Below, in pieces: positions 6,244 to 6,274 of a stretch of 6,274 nt of DNA. Positions within the stretch are counted from its first letter, which is position 1. Every line of letters starts with the position of its first letter. Source of the DNA: an uncultured Clostridia bacterium (GTDB lineage: Bacteria; Bacillota_A; Clostridia; Christensenellales; CAG-138); NCBI GenBank assembly GCA_937877295.1, contig CALFIV010000224.1, positions 1 to 6,274 on the forward strand, in the 5' to 3' direction. The notes under the pieces were generated by a model. That model ran no database searches, had not been told where the DNA came from, and saw only the letters and a list, made by a program, of their open reading frames with translations. The position numbers and the translations under genes are program-made.

Positions 6244-6274
6244 AGATCGGAAGAGCACACGTCTGAACTCCAGT
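6244..6274. other. Untrimmed Illumina TruSeq adapter
   Basis: All 31 bases, starting AGATCGGAAGAGCACACGTC and ending GAACTCCAGT at the contig end, match the standard Illumina TruSeq read 1 adapter as I know it. This is synthetic sequence left at the end of an assembled read, not biology. It shows that the final insert ended at 6243 and that this end rests on untrimmed reads. Confidence 0.98.

Overview
The window is the end of an assembly contig from a moderately GC-rich bacterium, most likely a Firmicute of the Clostridia. Pointers to this are strong AAAGGAG/GGAGG ribosome binding sites, the gene order rsmH - ftsL-like - PASTA penicillin-binding protein - murE, and heavy use of GC-ending codons. 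The core is an ordinary start of a division and cell wall (dcw) cluster. I see no phage, transposon, CRISPR array, RNA gene or new defence system.

Layout. Bases 1-843 (minus strand) hold the N-terminal 281 residues of a type II topoisomerase B subunit (GyrB/ParE family), cut by the left edge. Bases 844-1048 form a divergent regulatory region. A minus-strand extended -10 promoter serves the topoisomerase, and an 18-base inverted repeat resembling an NrdR box abuts that -10. A near-consensus plus-strand sigma-A promoter serves the dcw genes. On the plus strand follow rsmH (16S rRNA m4C1402 methyltransferase, 1049-2011), an FtsL-like bitopic septal protein (2030-2545), a class B penicillin-binding protein with two PASTA domains (2550-4829) and murE (from 4846). 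Gaps of 4 to 18 bases between genes suggest one transcript from the promoter at 971-999. Together these genes tie ribosome maturation to septal peptidoglycan synthesis: MurE extends the lipid II precursor peptide, the PBP cross-links it, and the FtsL-like protein should scaffold the division synthase. mraZ, usually first in this cluster, is absent and the divergent topoisomerase gene sits in its place.

The right end is not genuine continuous sequence. The last 31 bases (6244-6274) match the Illumina TruSeq read adapter. The roughly 180 bases before it (about 6064-6243) differ in codon use, with ATA for Ile and AGA/AGG for Arg, both avoided upstream. They encode the C-terminal tail of a ComEA-like helix-hairpin-helix protein, fused in frame to a murE that lacks its last 80-95 residues, and then an unrelated minus-strand C-terminal fragment. 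This is best read as a chimeric insert plus untrimmed adapter. The apparent MurE-HhH fusion should not be treated as a real protein.
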